Origin: a virus | Reading direction: 5' to 3' (one strand) | Virus record (IMG/VR): IMGVR_UViG_3300042923_001814 | Coordinates: 1-28,421 of that record | Length of the DNA: 28,421 nt | Part shown: piece after piece, positions 1 to 7,878 of the stretch | Layout of the letters: every line of letters starts with the position of its first letter | How positions within the stretch are numbered: position 1 is the stretch's first letter | The notes under the pieces: model-generated | Database searches by the model: none | What the model saw: only the letters and a program-made list of their open reading frames with translations | Told to the model about the DNA's origin: nothing | Translations under genes and position numbers: made by a program

Positions 1-399
1 GTGAAAGAGTTCAGCCTAGCCGTCGTCGGCATCAATTATCTCAACGCCGACCAGAGTAACCGCCGCTTCGAACTGGCGATGTGCGCTCCGGGAGAGCCGG
101 TGCATCTGGTACCGGAGACGAACAACAGGCACGATCCGGCTGCTGTCGCGGTGTTCAGCGCCCGCGGCGTCCAGATCGGCTACCTGTCGAGTGAGCGGTG
201 CCTGTGGATCGGCACGAGGATCGGCGCCGGCGAGGAGCATGAAGCTGTGTTTCAGGCCACCGGCCAGCATGCGGCAATGATACGGATCCGCTTCGGAGGC
301 GGGTCACCGACCCTGCCGGCGCCGCCCCCCAAGGAAGCGGCACCGGAGGAGGACGAGTGGCTCAATCAGGATCCCCGTGGGGACGAATGGCTTATGTGA
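1..399 (+). CDS. HIRAN-domain protein, stand-alone
   Basis: A 132-residue protein that is almost entirely one HIRAN domain. The pattern runs from a hydrophobic VVGINY strand (residues 8-13) through the NNRHDPAAVAVF core (about 41-52) to the GYLSSE turn (about 59-64). The rest is a proline-rich then acidic tail (about 100-132) with a repeated DEWL element. HIRAN domains, known from HLTF/Rad5-type helicases, bind DNA ends or stalled-fork structures, so a nucleic-acid-binding role in repair or replication is inferred. No helicase or nuclease is fused. The GTG start is the first base of the window, so an upstream start or ribosome site cannot be judged. It converges with the leftward late block and may be cargo or flanking host DNA. 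Confidence 0.75.
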   Translation: MKEFSLAVVGINYLNADQSNRRFELAMCAPGEPVHLVPETNNRHDPAAVAVFSARGVQIGYLSSERCLWIGTRIGAGEEHEAVFQATGQHAAMIRIRFGGGSPTLPAPPPKEAAPEEDEWLNQDPRGDEWLM

Positions 400-429
400 G
401 CCATCAACGCAGGAGATACACGTAGCGCC

Positions 430-603
430 TTACTGACGCTGATCCTGCTTGCTCTCCATGAGCTCGTTCCACTCGCGCTCATGGCGCGCTCTGCTTTCAG
501 CTCTGAGCCGCTTCAGCTCCACCTTCTTCTTCGACGTGCGCCGATGGAGAAGAACGGCCGTCGCCAACACTACAACGCCAGCACACACGGCTGCGACAAA
601 CAT
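430..603 (-). CDS. Small single-pass membrane protein, unknown function
   Basis: A 57-residue protein with one N-terminal transmembrane segment (MFVAAVCAGVVVLATAVLL, residues 1-19). A strongly basic then mixed-charge helix follows (RRTSKKKVELKRLRAESRARHEREW), predicting a cytoplasmic coiled tail. I chose the ATG at 603 because a GGGGA ribosome-binding sequence lies just upstream. The frame stays open to a GTG at 681, which has no visible Shine-Dalgarno and would add 26 non-hydrophobic residues. It is the last gene of the leftward block, after the methyltransferase. I do not recognise a family. Spanin-like or superinfection-exclusion roles are possible but unsupported. Confidence 0.5.
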   Translation of the reverse strand: MFVAAVCAGVVVLATAVLLHRRTSKKKVELKRLRAESRARHEREWNELMESKQDQRQ

Positions 604-713
604 GTGGTTTCCCCAATTGCCAAAGCGCAGATGTCCGCTTCGGCACGCAGTAGCAAACGCACTTTGCACTGTTGTGACCACCGTTGAGACGAACGGAGCG
701 ACTTCTCGGCCGA

Positions 714-1544
714 TCAGTATCCGGGCGACGACTGGCGAGCCGAGCCGATCGCGCCGCTCGAGATGATCAGCTCGGCCGCGCGCGTGCTGGCCCGTCCGAC
801 AGTATAGGTCGTTTCGGCCTCGATCATGTTGAACCGGCCGAACACCTCGCGCACGCCCGGCGTGTCATTGATCGACAGCAGGAACCGCCCCTTGATGCCG
901 GCAAGCAGCTCGGCCAGGCGCGTGAAGTCGGCGCGGCCGAACACGTCCTGGCCATAGTCGGTCTCGCAGCCCCAATAGGGCGGGTCGAGGTAGAACAGCA
1001 TGCCGGGGCGGTCATAGCGCTGGATGAACGCGCCGAAGTCCAGCTGCTCGATCACCACGCCGCACAGCCGCTCGTGGATCTCGGCCAGCATCGGCTCCAG
1101 CTTGGAGACGTTGAACCGGGCGCCGACTGTCCGGCTGACGCCGAAGGTGCGGCCATCGACCCGCCCCCCGAACGCCAGCCGCTGCAGGTAGAGGAACCGC
1201 ACCGCCCGTTCGAGGTCGGTCAGCGTGTCGGGCGCCTGACGCTTCAGCCGCTCGAACTCGGCCCGGCTGGCGACGCGGAAACGCAGCATGTCGATGAAAT
1301 AGGCGTAATGCCGCTGCACGACGCGAAAGAAGGTGGCGACATCGCCCGAGGCATCGTTGATCACCTCCACCTTCGGCTGCGATCGACGGCGCAGGAAAAT
1401 GCCGCCCATGCCGACGAACGGCTCGGCATAGCCATCATGCTCGATCCGCTCGATCATGCTGACCAGGCGCGCGGCCAGGTTGCGCTTGCCACCGATATAG
1501 CCCGCCGCGGGTGCGACGGGTCGAACAAGATTATGGGTGTTCAT
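714..1544 (-). CDS. dam: DNA N6-adenine methyltransferase, Dam/D12 class
   Basis: A 276-residue protein with the alpha-class (D12/Dam) order of motifs. An N-terminal YIGGKR element (residues 16-21) and the SAM-binding FVGMGG motif (43-48) come first, followed by the catalytic DPPYWG motif (187-192). It transfers a methyl group from S-adenosylmethionine to N6 of adenine. GATC is the usual target of the family, but specificity cannot be proven here. It lies downstream of portal in the leftward late block, separated by 146 bp containing GC-rich hairpins. A phage methyltransferase commonly protects progeny DNA from host restriction. Alphaproteobacterial hosts normally use CcrM (GANTC), so GATC methylation would mark phage DNA as distinct. 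Length and motifs look intact. Confidence 0.9.
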   Translation of the reverse strand: MNTHNLVRPVAPAAGYIGGKRNLAARLVSMIERIEHDGYAEPFVGMGGIFLRRRSQPKVEVINDASGDVATFFRVVQRHYAYFIDMLRFRVASRAEFERLKRQAPDTLTDLERAVRFLYLQRLAFGGRVDGRTFGVSRTVGARFNVSKLEPMLAEIHERLCGVVIEQLDFGAFIQRYDRPGMLFYLDPPYWGCETDYGQDVFGRADFTRLAELLAGIKGRFLLSINDTPGVREVFGRFNMIEAETTYTVGRASTRAAELIISSGAIGSARQSSPGY

Positions 1545-1570
1545 GTTGGAAAAACTCGCCTTGTAGAGAT

Positions 1571-1660
1571 CCCGCCCGGCGACATGCCGGGTGCGGGACG
1601 GCCGATGGCCGTTGGTCGTGGCGAGCTTCCCCTCGTCGGTTCGCCGGGCTGCAACCCGGC
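1571..1660. other. Two GC-rich hairpins between portal and methyltransferase genes
   Basis: The 146-bp gap (1545-1690) contains a near-perfect hairpin at about 1571-1597 (CCCGCCCGGC, loop GACAT, GCCGGGTGCGGG) and a second at 1643-1660 (GCCGGG, 6-nt loop, CCCGGC). Neither is followed by a T tract on the minus strand, so they are not canonical terminators. They could stabilise or attenuate the leftward transcript before the methyltransferase. They are seen directly; function is inference. Confidence 0.4.
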
Positions 1661-1690
1661 TCCCCCGCCCGGCTTCGCGCCGGACTGGAA

Positions 1691-2743
1691 TTATGCGGCA
1701 GGCGCCTCGCGCGGCAGGAACTTGACCGCCTCGATGCCCAGCCGATCATTGATCTCGGTAAAGGCCGTCTGCAGCGGGTAGATCTCCAGCTCGAAGAACA
1801 TCGCCGTCGCGTCCTTCGGATTGCCGAAGGCGGATCCCTGCGCCGGCACGATCCCGAGCAGCTGGGGCGGCACGCGATGCGCCGCCATCACGTCGGCCTG
1901 TGTCGCGTTCTTGATCCCGAGGAACTCGTCCTTTGCGCCCGCCTCGGCGATCGGCATGATCTTGATGCTGCCTTCCTTGCCGTTGGGAGCATGGACGAAC
2001 AAATTCTTGAAATTGCCCGGTCCCTTGGACTGGCGCAGCGCCTCCTTCAGCGCCTCGGTATCGTTGCTGTCGATCTCGCCGGTGGCATAGAGGATATAGC
2101 CGGCGTGGCTGCCGTTCAGGTAATAGCGGCGCCGGAACAGCGTCGCCGCCTCGTTCAGCAGCGCCGCCTGCAGCGCGCTCAGATATTCCGGAACGCCATA
2201 GATTTCCTGGTTCACGTCGGGCTGCATCACCTGCACCACGGCGCCCGCCGGGAAGGCCACGGCATCCTTGCCGCCCGGCACCCACCAGAACGCCCCCTCC
2301 TCCACGCCGCGCCGCGTGTAGCGTGCCATCGAATGCACCAGGCGCAGCGGATCGCCCAGCCGATTGCGCCGCACCTCGACGAAGGCGTTCCCGAACACGA
2401 GATAATCCTGCACCAGCTTGCCGAACTCGGCGCGGGTCAGGATGGAGCTCGGATCGAGCGAGGCGACCAGCAGGTTGCGCTTCAGCATGATTGCGGAGCT
2501 GTGGTGCGGCGACACGCGGAACGCCCGCGCCAGCCCGTCGAGCGGCAGCGGCGGTTCGTACCAGCGCCCGTTGTGCCAGCATTCCAGCATGTCGATCAGC
2601 TGCCGCCCGCCCAGCGCCGGCTCCGGATCGCCGAAGCTGAAGGTCTGCACCGCGCCGCCATTGTCGTTCGCCACGATCGCGCCGGCCGATGCGCTCGCTG
2701 CTTCGCTGCGCGACATGCGCCGTGCCTTGCGTGCCTTGCTCAT
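1691..2743 (-). CDS. Q: Phage portal protein (P2 gpQ family)
   Basis: A 350-residue protein, against 344 in P2, with hallmark segments of the P2-type (PBSX/Q) portal. These are the FSFGDPEPAL entry region, LLVASLDPSSILTRAEF, YLVFGNAFVEVRRNRLGDPLRL (about 114-135) and the PQLLGIVPAQGSAFGNP loop near the C-terminus. Portals form the dodecameric vertex through which DNA is packaged and to which the tail joins. The start codon is one base beyond the terminase stop, so the two genes are translationally coupled, as expected for packaging partners. The family call is secure. Confidence 0.95.
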   Translation of the reverse strand: MSKARKARRMSRSEAASASAGAIVANDNGGAVQTFSFGDPEPALGGRQLIDMLECWHNGRWYEPPLPLDGLARAFRVSPHHSSAIMLKRNLLVASLDPSSILTRAEFGKLVQDYLVFGNAFVEVRRNRLGDPLRLVHSMARYTRRGVEEGAFWWVPGGKDAVAFPAGAVVQVMQPDVNQEIYGVPEYLSALQAALLNEAATLFRRRYYLNGSHAGYILYATGEIDSNDTEALKEALRQSKGPGNFKNLFVHAPNGKEGSIKIMPIAEAGAKDEFLGIKNATQADVMAAHRVPPQLLGIVPAQGSAFGNPKDATAMFFELEIYPLQTAFTEINDRLGIEAVKFLPREAPAA

Positions 2744-2744
2744 G

Positions 2745-4595
2745 TCAGAAGATCTCCATTGAGCCCTTGGGCTTTTCCTGTCCGTCGAGCGGCTCGTTGA
2801 TCATGATGTGCATCAGCGCCCAGGCGAGGTCGGCGTGCCCCACCTCTTCGCTGCGGCTGGCCTTGAAGGTGACGGAGCGACCCGACGTGGTCAGCGCCTT
2901 CTTGATTGACAGGAACGCCGACGCGAGATCCATCCAGCCGCCATCGAACTCGATCCGCCGGCGCTGAAAGCTGTGCTGCGCCTTCATCACCATCGATGTC
3001 TTGGCTTCGAGCGAATAGTCGATCTTGGTCAGGCCGCGGACCTTGCCGATCAGCAGCTGATGCACGGCCGCGCCGACGCCGTTCGCATCGATCCCGAAAT
3101 AGGTGCAATGGTAGCGCGCGAGCCGCGCGATGATGAACTCGGCCTGCTCCTGAAAATCGCCGCGCAGCTGGTGCTTTTCCAGCAACCGGAACTTGCCGCT
3201 CGGCCCATCGGGCGGCAGCGCGATCACCAGCGCGGCATTGTCGCCATCGACGCTGCCCTGCGGATCATAGCCCGCCCACACCGCCCGATCACCGACCGGC
3301 TTCGCCGCCAGCACGTTGAACCATGGCCAGTCAACCTGCGTGTCGACGGTGCAGGCGAGGATGTCGTTGAACTTGAACGCCGACAGGCTGTCGTCGACGA
3401 AATGGCACATCAGCAGGTTGGCGAACTCGTCCGCCGCATATTCGACGCGCAGTTCGTCGATGTTGAACAGGTCGCAGCCGCGCGCCGCGGCATCCTCGAT
3501 CGTCACGATCTGGCGCCACACGCCATCCTCGCACTGCCGCCCCGCCTGCAGGCTGGCGTGCGTCACGTCGATCGTGATCCGGTCGGCCTTCTTCAGCCGG
3601 CGGTTGCGGCGCTCGCCGGTCCAGTACGGGTGCGCCTGGTGCGCGACGGACGAGGGTGTCGAGAAATAGGTCCGGCGCCAGCGCTTGTGCATCGCCATGG
3701 CGCTGGCGACCTTGTTCAGCTCCTCGAAGCCATAGGTCCAGAAGAACTCGTCGAAGTAGAAATTGCCGTGATAGCCCTGTGCGGTGCGGGCGTTGGTGCC
3801 GAGGAAGATCAGCTCGGCAGCAGGCTCGCCTTCAGGGATCGTCTCGGCCGTCAGCACGATCGGGTCGCCCTGCAGCTTCACGCCCACGCGCGCGGCGAAC
3901 TGGACGATATAGTTGCGGAAGATGTGCGCCTGGTTCTTGGACGCCGACAGGAAGATCTGGTTGCCGCCACCCCGGAGCGCGTCGAGCAGCGCCTCGCGGG
4001 CGAAATACCAGGTCGCGCCGATCTGGCGCGACTTCAGGATCATGCGGGTGCGCTCGCTCTTCGCAGCCCACCAGTCTTCCTGATAGCCGAACAGCTCGGC
4101 TTCGAAGATTTCCTCGAGCTGCTCGACCTGCTCGGCGGTGAAATGGTTCTTCTTCGCCTGCTTCTTCTCGCCGGCGTTGCGGTTGGCGACCTTGTCGTTG
4201 AGGTGCCCCTCGTGCCCGCCCGGCGCTTCGTAGCGGCGGATCTTCGCGGTCGCGACGACACCGCGCAGCAGCGCGTCCAGCTCCTTGAACTCGGCGCCGC
4301 TCTTCTTGTCTTTCCAGATCAGGGTGTTGAGCCGGCCTTCCAGCGAATCCTCGATCTTGTCGAGGCAGGAGGCGTCATCCCACTTCCCGCGCTGCTTCCA
4401 GCTTTCCACCGTCGCACGGGCATAGGCCTTGCCGGTCTCGTCATTGGCATAGCCGAGCAGCCCCAGCTCGTCGGCGATCTGTGTCACGCCCCAGCCGCGC
4501 CAATACAGGCTGCGCGCCATGCGCTGCGCCGTCACCGGGATCGGGAAGGTCGCGTGCGGCAATGGCATGCCGGTATCGGCGGGCAGCTTGGTCAT
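2745..4595 (-). CDS. P: Terminase large subunit, ATPase/nuclease (P2 gpP family)
   Basis: A 616-residue protein, against 590 in P2. An N-terminal helix-turn-helix (about 30-47, RSLYWRGWGVTQIADELGL) is followed by an ATPase with the P2-type deviant Walker A, KSRQIGAT (188-195). A Walker B follows, FYFDEF, with D282 and E283. The C-terminal RNase-H-like nuclease shows acidic residues D444 (AGYDPQG), D503 (GIDANG) and D589 (GHADLAW). It cuts and pumps phage DNA into the prohead with the small subunit gpM. It starts the leftward late operon. Its ATG is 59 bp from the centre of the palindrome at 4642-4666, and no strong Shine-Dalgarno is seen before it. Confidence 0.96.
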   Translation of the reverse strand: MTKLPADTGMPLPHATFPIPVTAQRMARSLYWRGWGVTQIADELGLLGYANDETGKAYARATVESWKQRGKWDDASCLDKIEDSLEGRLNTLIWKDKKSGAEFKELDALLRGVVATAKIRRYEAPGGHEGHLNDKVANRNAGEKKQAKKNHFTAEQVEQLEEIFEAELFGYQEDWWAAKSERTRMILKSRQIGATWYFAREALLDALRGGGNQIFLSASKNQAHIFRNYIVQFAARVGVKLQGDPIVLTAETIPEGEPAAELIFLGTNARTAQGYHGNFYFDEFFWTYGFEELNKVASAMAMHKRWRRTYFSTPSSVAHQAHPYWTGERRNRRLKKADRITIDVTHASLQAGRQCEDGVWRQIVTIEDAAARGCDLFNIDELRVEYAADEFANLLMCHFVDDSLSAFKFNDILACTVDTQVDWPWFNVLAAKPVGDRAVWAGYDPQGSVDGDNAALVIALPPDGPSGKFRLLEKHQLRGDFQEQAEFIIARLARYHCTYFGIDANGVGAAVHQLLIGKVRGLTKIDYSLEAKTSMVMKAQHSFQRRRIEFDGGWMDLASAFLSIKKALTTSGRSVTFKASRSEEVGHADLAWALMHIMINEPLDGQEKPKGSMEIF

Positions 4596-4641
4596 GGCCG
4601 CGAGACCTAGCCACGCCGCTCGCCCGCCCGCCTCCTCGCGA

Positions 4642-4666
4642 TCGTGTAGAAAGCCTTTCTACACGA
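4642..4666. promoter_or_regulatory. Late-operon palindrome, site 1 (candidate Ogr-type activator site)
   Basis: A perfect inverted repeat with 12-bp arms (TCGTGTAGAAAG / CTTTCTACACGA) around one central C at 4654, containing TGT-N13-ACA. It lies in the 168-bp gap between the divergent terminase (-) and scaffold (+) genes. The centre is 59 bp from the P start codon and 110 bp from the O start codon. P2 Ogr/Delta proteins bind TGT-N12-ACA dyads upstream of late promoters, so this is the likely equivalent, with one extra base. No T tract follows, so it is not a terminator. A GATC (4640-4643) overlaps its left edge. Confidence 0.75.
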
Positions 4667-4763
4667 GCCGCGCCTTGAGAAGATCGCCGGCTTCGGTCCC
4701 TGTTCGTGGCTCCAGAGCGGCATCGCGCCGCGTGCCGATTATCGAACCGAGGACCGCAGCGCC

Positions 4764-5579
4764 ATGGGCAAGAAGAGCCAGCTATTCCGCGTTTTCGTCG
4801 AGGGCGAGACGATCAGCGATGGTCGCAAGATCACCGCCGACATGATCGACGATTGCGTCGCCACCTTCGATCCGAAGACCTACACGCCCCGCATCAACAT
4901 CGAACATATCGCCGGCTACAGCCCGGAACCGCCCTTCAACGGCTATGGCGATGTGATTGCGGTCGAGGCGCGCGATGACGAGTTCACGATCGCCGGCCAA
5001 GCCAAGAAGCTCCGCGCGCTCTATGCGCAGGTCGACGCCAACGACCAGCTGGTGAAGCTCGCCCAGGCCGATCAGAAGCCGTTCCCCTCGGTCGAACTCA
5101 CCCCCAGCTACGCCGGCAGCGGCAAGGTCGGCCTGGTCGGCCTCGCCTTCACCGACACGCCCGCCTCGATCGGCACCGAACGCCTGAAATTCTCCAGCCG
5201 CGCGCCTGGCACGATCTTCGCGCATGGCACCGACGCTGTGGCGATCGAGTTTGAGGCCGCGCCTGCCGACACCAGCGGCATCAGCGATGCGATCCACGCC
5301 GGCTTTTCCCGTGTGGTTGCGCTGTTCAAACCGCAGGCGCCGGAACCGGCGAAGGAAGAGCCAAAGGAGCCGGCAAACGACAACGACCGCTTCGCGACCG
5401 CGATCGAGGCGCTCGGCACCACCATCACCGCCGCGATTAAGCCAATCGCCGACGCGCAGGCCGCGACCGACCAGCGCTTCGCCGCGCTCGAAAAGAAGCT
5501 GGAGACGAGTGAGGCGCCGAGCGGCTTCTCGCGCGCCCCGCACGCGGGCGGCACCGGCGGTCTGCTGACGGACTGCTGA
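4764..5579 (+). CDS. O: Capsid scaffolding protein with maturation protease (P2 gpO family)
   Basis: A 271-residue protein, against 284 in P2. The N-terminal serine protease domain shows the expected triad at almost P2 positions: D19 (SDGRKI), H48 (NIEHIAG) and S109 (FPSVEL). A proline/glutamate-rich linker (about 190-207) leads to an alpha-helical C-terminal scaffold segment (FATAIEALGTTITAAI onward). In P2 this protein organises capsid assembly and then cleaves itself, the capsid and the portal. It is the first gene of the rightward late operon. A GAGGA ribosome site lies about 10 bases before the ATG, and a leader of about 100 bp separates it from the palindrome. Confidence 0.95.
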   Translation: MGKKSQLFRVFVEGETISDGRKITADMIDDCVATFDPKTYTPRINIEHIAGYSPEPPFNGYGDVIAVEARDDEFTIAGQAKKLRALYAQVDANDQLVKLAQADQKPFPSVELTPSYAGSGKVGLVGLAFTDTPASIGTERLKFSSRAPGTIFAHGTDAVAIEFEAAPADTSGISDAIHAGFSRVVALFKPQAPEPAKEEPKEPANDNDRFATAIEALGTTITAAIKPIADAQAATDQRFAALEKKLETSEAPSGFSRAPHAGGTGGLLTDC

Positions 5580-5630
5580 TCCAACCCGCCCCTTCCCGAC
5601 CCGCCTGACCGACCTTCTGGAGCAAGCCCC

Positions 5631-6680
5631 ATGCGCAATGCCACCCGCGTCCTCTTCCACTCCTTCTGCTCGCAGATCGCGCTGCTGAGCGGCGTCGCCA
5701 GCGCGCAGGAGCGCTTCACCGTTGCCCCGTCTGTCGCCCAGCGACTGATCGAGGTTCAGCAGTCGCAGAGCGACTTCCTGTCGCGCATCAACGTCATCAC
5801 GGTGCTGGAGCAGGAAGGCGACAAGGTCGGCGTCGGCGTCACCCGCCCGATCGCCGGTCGCACCAATACCGCTGCCGGCACGCGCCGCGTTCCCACCCCG
5901 GCGACCGACACGTCGGACATGGGGCGCTATCGCTGCGAACAGACGAACTTCGACACCGCGATCAAATATGCGACGCTCGATGCGTGGGCGCACAAGCCCG
6001 AGTTCCAGCAGCTCGTCCGCAACGCCATCCTGAAGCGCCAGGGCCTCGACCGGATCCTGATCGGCTGGCACGGCACCTCGGTCGCCGCGCAGACCGATCG
6101 CGCGGCCAACCCGCTGCTGCAGGACGTCAACAAGGGCTGGCTGCACAAGATCCGCACTTTCGCGCCCGATCGCGTCATCGCCGATGGCGAGCTGACGGAC
6201 GGCGCCACTAAGGCGGTCTATGTCGGCGACGGCGCGGTCGGTGACGACGTCGATTACGTCAATCTCGACGCGCTGGTGATGGACGCGATCGAGGCGCTCG
6301 ACGAGTGGAACCGCGACGACACCGAACTGGTCGTGATCTGCGGTCGCGATCTTGTCCACGACAAGTACTTCAGCATCGTCAATGCGGCCGGCGACAAGGC
6401 CACCGAGCAGCTCGCGCGCGACGTTCTGATGTCCACCAAGAAGATCGGTGGTCTGCCGGCGGTGCGCGTGCCGGGCTTCCCCGCCGGCAAGCTGCTGATC
6501 ACCCGCCTCGATAACCTCTCGATCTACGAGCAGGAAGGCACCCGCCGTCGCCTGGTCAAGGATGAACCGGCGCTCGACCAGATCGAGAACTACGAGAGCG
6601 TGAACGAGGCCTATGTCGTCGAAGACTACGGCCTGTGCTCGCTCGTCGAGAACATCGTGATGGGCAAGAAGCCGGCCTGA
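5631..6680 (+). CDS. N: Major capsid protein (P2 gpN family)
   Basis: A 349-residue protein, against 357 in P2, with recognisable gpN features. These are VAPSVAQRLIEVQQSQSDFLSRINVI near residues 31-56, RYRCEQTNFDTAIKYATLDAWA, KRQGLDRILIGWHGTS and the C-terminal ENYESVNEAYVVEDYG. It forms the icosahedral shell with an HK97-like fold, after N-terminal trimming by gpO. A GGAG ribosome site lies before the ATG, 51 bp after O. A 6-bp-stem hairpin (GCCGGC, 6671-6688) spans its stop codon and could help protect the abundant capsid message. Confidence 0.96.
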   Translation: MRNATRVLFHSFCSQIALLSGVASAQERFTVAPSVAQRLIEVQQSQSDFLSRINVITVLEQEGDKVGVGVTRPIAGRTNTAAGTRRVPTPATDTSDMGRYRCEQTNFDTAIKYATLDAWAHKPEFQQLVRNAILKRQGLDRILIGWHGTSVAAQTDRAANPLLQDVNKGWLHKIRTFAPDRVIADGELTDGATKAVYVGDGAVGDDVDYVNLDALVMDAIEALDEWNRDDTELVVICGRDLVHDKYFSIVNAAGDKATEQLARDVLMSTKKIGGLPAVRVPGFPAGKLLITRLDNLSIYEQEGTRRRLVKDEPALDQIENYESVNEAYVVEDYGLCSLVENIVMGKKPA

Positions 6681-6727
6681 GCGCCGGCCACGCCCCACCC
6701 CTAAGCCCGCTCTCCACAGGACACGCC

Positions 6728-7519
6728 ATGAGCCTCGCTCGACGCAACCGGGAACGCATCCTGGCACAACAGCAATCGGCGTCCGCTCCTGCCAACATGG
6801 GGAGCGGGCTGACCACTATCGCGCAGGCCGCGTCCGGCGCGGCCGAGCGCGCAGCAGCGCAGATCCAGCTTCGCCTGACGCACGATCTGCGCCGCCTGAA
6901 GGAGATCCAGTCGATCGAGGCGAAGATCGCCGCCAAGCGGGAGATGATCGGCGAATATGCCGCATGGGTTGGCGGGCTTCTCGAACTCGGCCAGCGCGGA
7001 AGCATCGGCGTCGCGGAGGACGTCCTGCCCACCATCATGGTCTGGGCGATCGACACAGCCGACTGGAGCTACGCGCTGCGACTGGCCGAGCATGTGCTGC
7101 GCCACGAAATCCCCCTTCCCGCTCGCTATCAGCGCGCCGCCCCGGCGCTGCTGGTCGAGGAGGTCGCCGAGGCCGCGCTCAAGCTGCAAGCGAAGGGCGA
7201 GGCTTTCCCGCTCGACGTGCTGGAACAGGTCGAGGCGCTCACCGCCGATGCCGACATGCACGACGAGATCCGCGCCAAGCTGATGAAGGCGATCGGCACC
7301 GAACTCGCCCGCCTGGCGGATGCGACGAAGCCGGGCACGGCGGCCTTCGTCGACGCTGCCGAGCGCGCGCTCGTGCCGCTGCGCCGCGCGCAGGATCTGC
7401 ACGGCCGCGCCGGCGCGAAGATGACCATTCAACGGCTGCAGAAGGCGATTGCCAACGCTGCCAAGGAACAAGCCGCGCTCGCGGCACAGGAACAGGCCGG
7501 CACCGCGCCGGCCGCATAG
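6728..7519 (+). CDS. M: Terminase small subunit / endonuclease subunit (P2 gpM family)
   Basis: A 263-residue protein, against 247 in P2. I placed the start at the ATG at 6728 (MSLARRNRERILAQQ), preceded by AGGA. It has a basic N-terminus, a long helical stretch with LRRLKEIQSIEAKIAAKREMI (about 53-73), and family segments EDVLPTIMVWAIDTADWSYAL and AEHVLRHEIPLP. Together with gpP it recognises cos and makes the staggered cut during packaging. The alanine-rich C-terminal tail is variable. The gene sits in the conserved O-N-M-L order. Confidence 0.93.
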   Translation: MSLARRNRERILAQQQSASAPANMGSGLTTIAQAASGAAERAAAQIQLRLTHDLRRLKEIQSIEAKIAAKREMIGEYAAWVGGLLELGQRGSIGVAEDVLPTIMVWAIDTADWSYALRLAEHVLRHEIPLPARYQRAAPALLVEEVAEAALKLQAKGEAFPLDVLEQVEALTADADMHDEIRAKLMKAIGTELARLADATKPGTAAFVDAAERALVPLRRAQDLHGRAGAKMTIQRLQKAIANAAKEQAALAAQEQAGTAPAA

Positions 7520-7522
7520 CTC

Positions 7523-7541
7523 GCCCCCGGCGCTCGGGGGC
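7523..7541. other. Intercistronic GC hairpin downstream of terminase small subunit
   Basis: A perfect 7-bp-arm hairpin (GCCCCCG / CGGGGGC, loop GCGCT) starts four bases after the M stop codon. It is not followed by a T tract, so full termination is unlikely. It could attenuate transcription or block 3' decay. The remaining bases to 7635 show no other feature. Confidence 0.4.
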
Positions 7542-7635
7542 AGATCGCGCGAGACGGGAGGGCTTTCGGGCTGAGGGCCGTCGATCGACCCGGTCTCCAC
7601 CCCCGTTTGCCAGTGGGCGGAACAGGATCGAAAAC

Positions 7636-7878
7636 ATGCCGCAGCTCGCGCAACATCTGCTCGCCACCCTGCTGGTCGCAGCTGGGGGCTGGTTCGCCTT
7701 CGCTGGCGCAATCGCCGCGGCGGTGCCCGAGGCGCTCGCTTTGTCCGACGTCCTCGCCGGCTATCGTGTCGCGCCGATCGCCGCGCGCCACGCCCGCCTG
7801 CTCGCGTTGCTGGTGGCACTGCTCGGGATCCTGCTCTTCGTCGCCGGCGCCATGCTCGCTGTCCGCAGCTTCCCATGA
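7636..7878 (+). CDS. Small two-helix membrane protein between M and L
   Basis: An 80-residue protein with two hydrophobic segments (about 5-30 and 53-75) joined by a short loop (SDVLAGYRVAPIAARHAR). An AGGA ribosome site precedes the ATG, and its last four bases overlap the start of head-completion gene L. P2 has no gene at this place. The topology and size fit a class II holin or antiholin, but a stronger holin candidate lies at 8579-8932. Function is therefore open. An accessory lysis or envelope role is inference. Confidence 0.6.
   Translation: MPQLAQHLLATLLVAAGGWFAFAGAIAAAVPEALALSDVLAGYRVAPIAARHARLLALLVALLGILLFVAGAMLAVRSFP

Noticed and set aside
430-681. The longer form of the small membrane protein starting at GTG 681
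   Set aside because: No ribosome site precedes 681, the added 26 residues are not membrane-like, and a GGGGA site supports the ATG at 603.
2973-4610. A 545-codon open frame on the plus strand across the terminase gene, and similar long frames at 684-1781 and 1511-2800
   Set aside because: All are antisense to terminase, portal or methyltransferase genes with clear catalytic motifs. They have biased, low-complexity composition and no supporting start signals.
4782-6767. A 661-codon open frame on the minus strand across the scaffold and capsid genes
   Set aside because: It is antisense to O and N, which are unmistakable by family. Its translation is Arg/Gly/Val/Asp-rich, as expected from the reverse strand of high-GC codons, with no recognisable motif.
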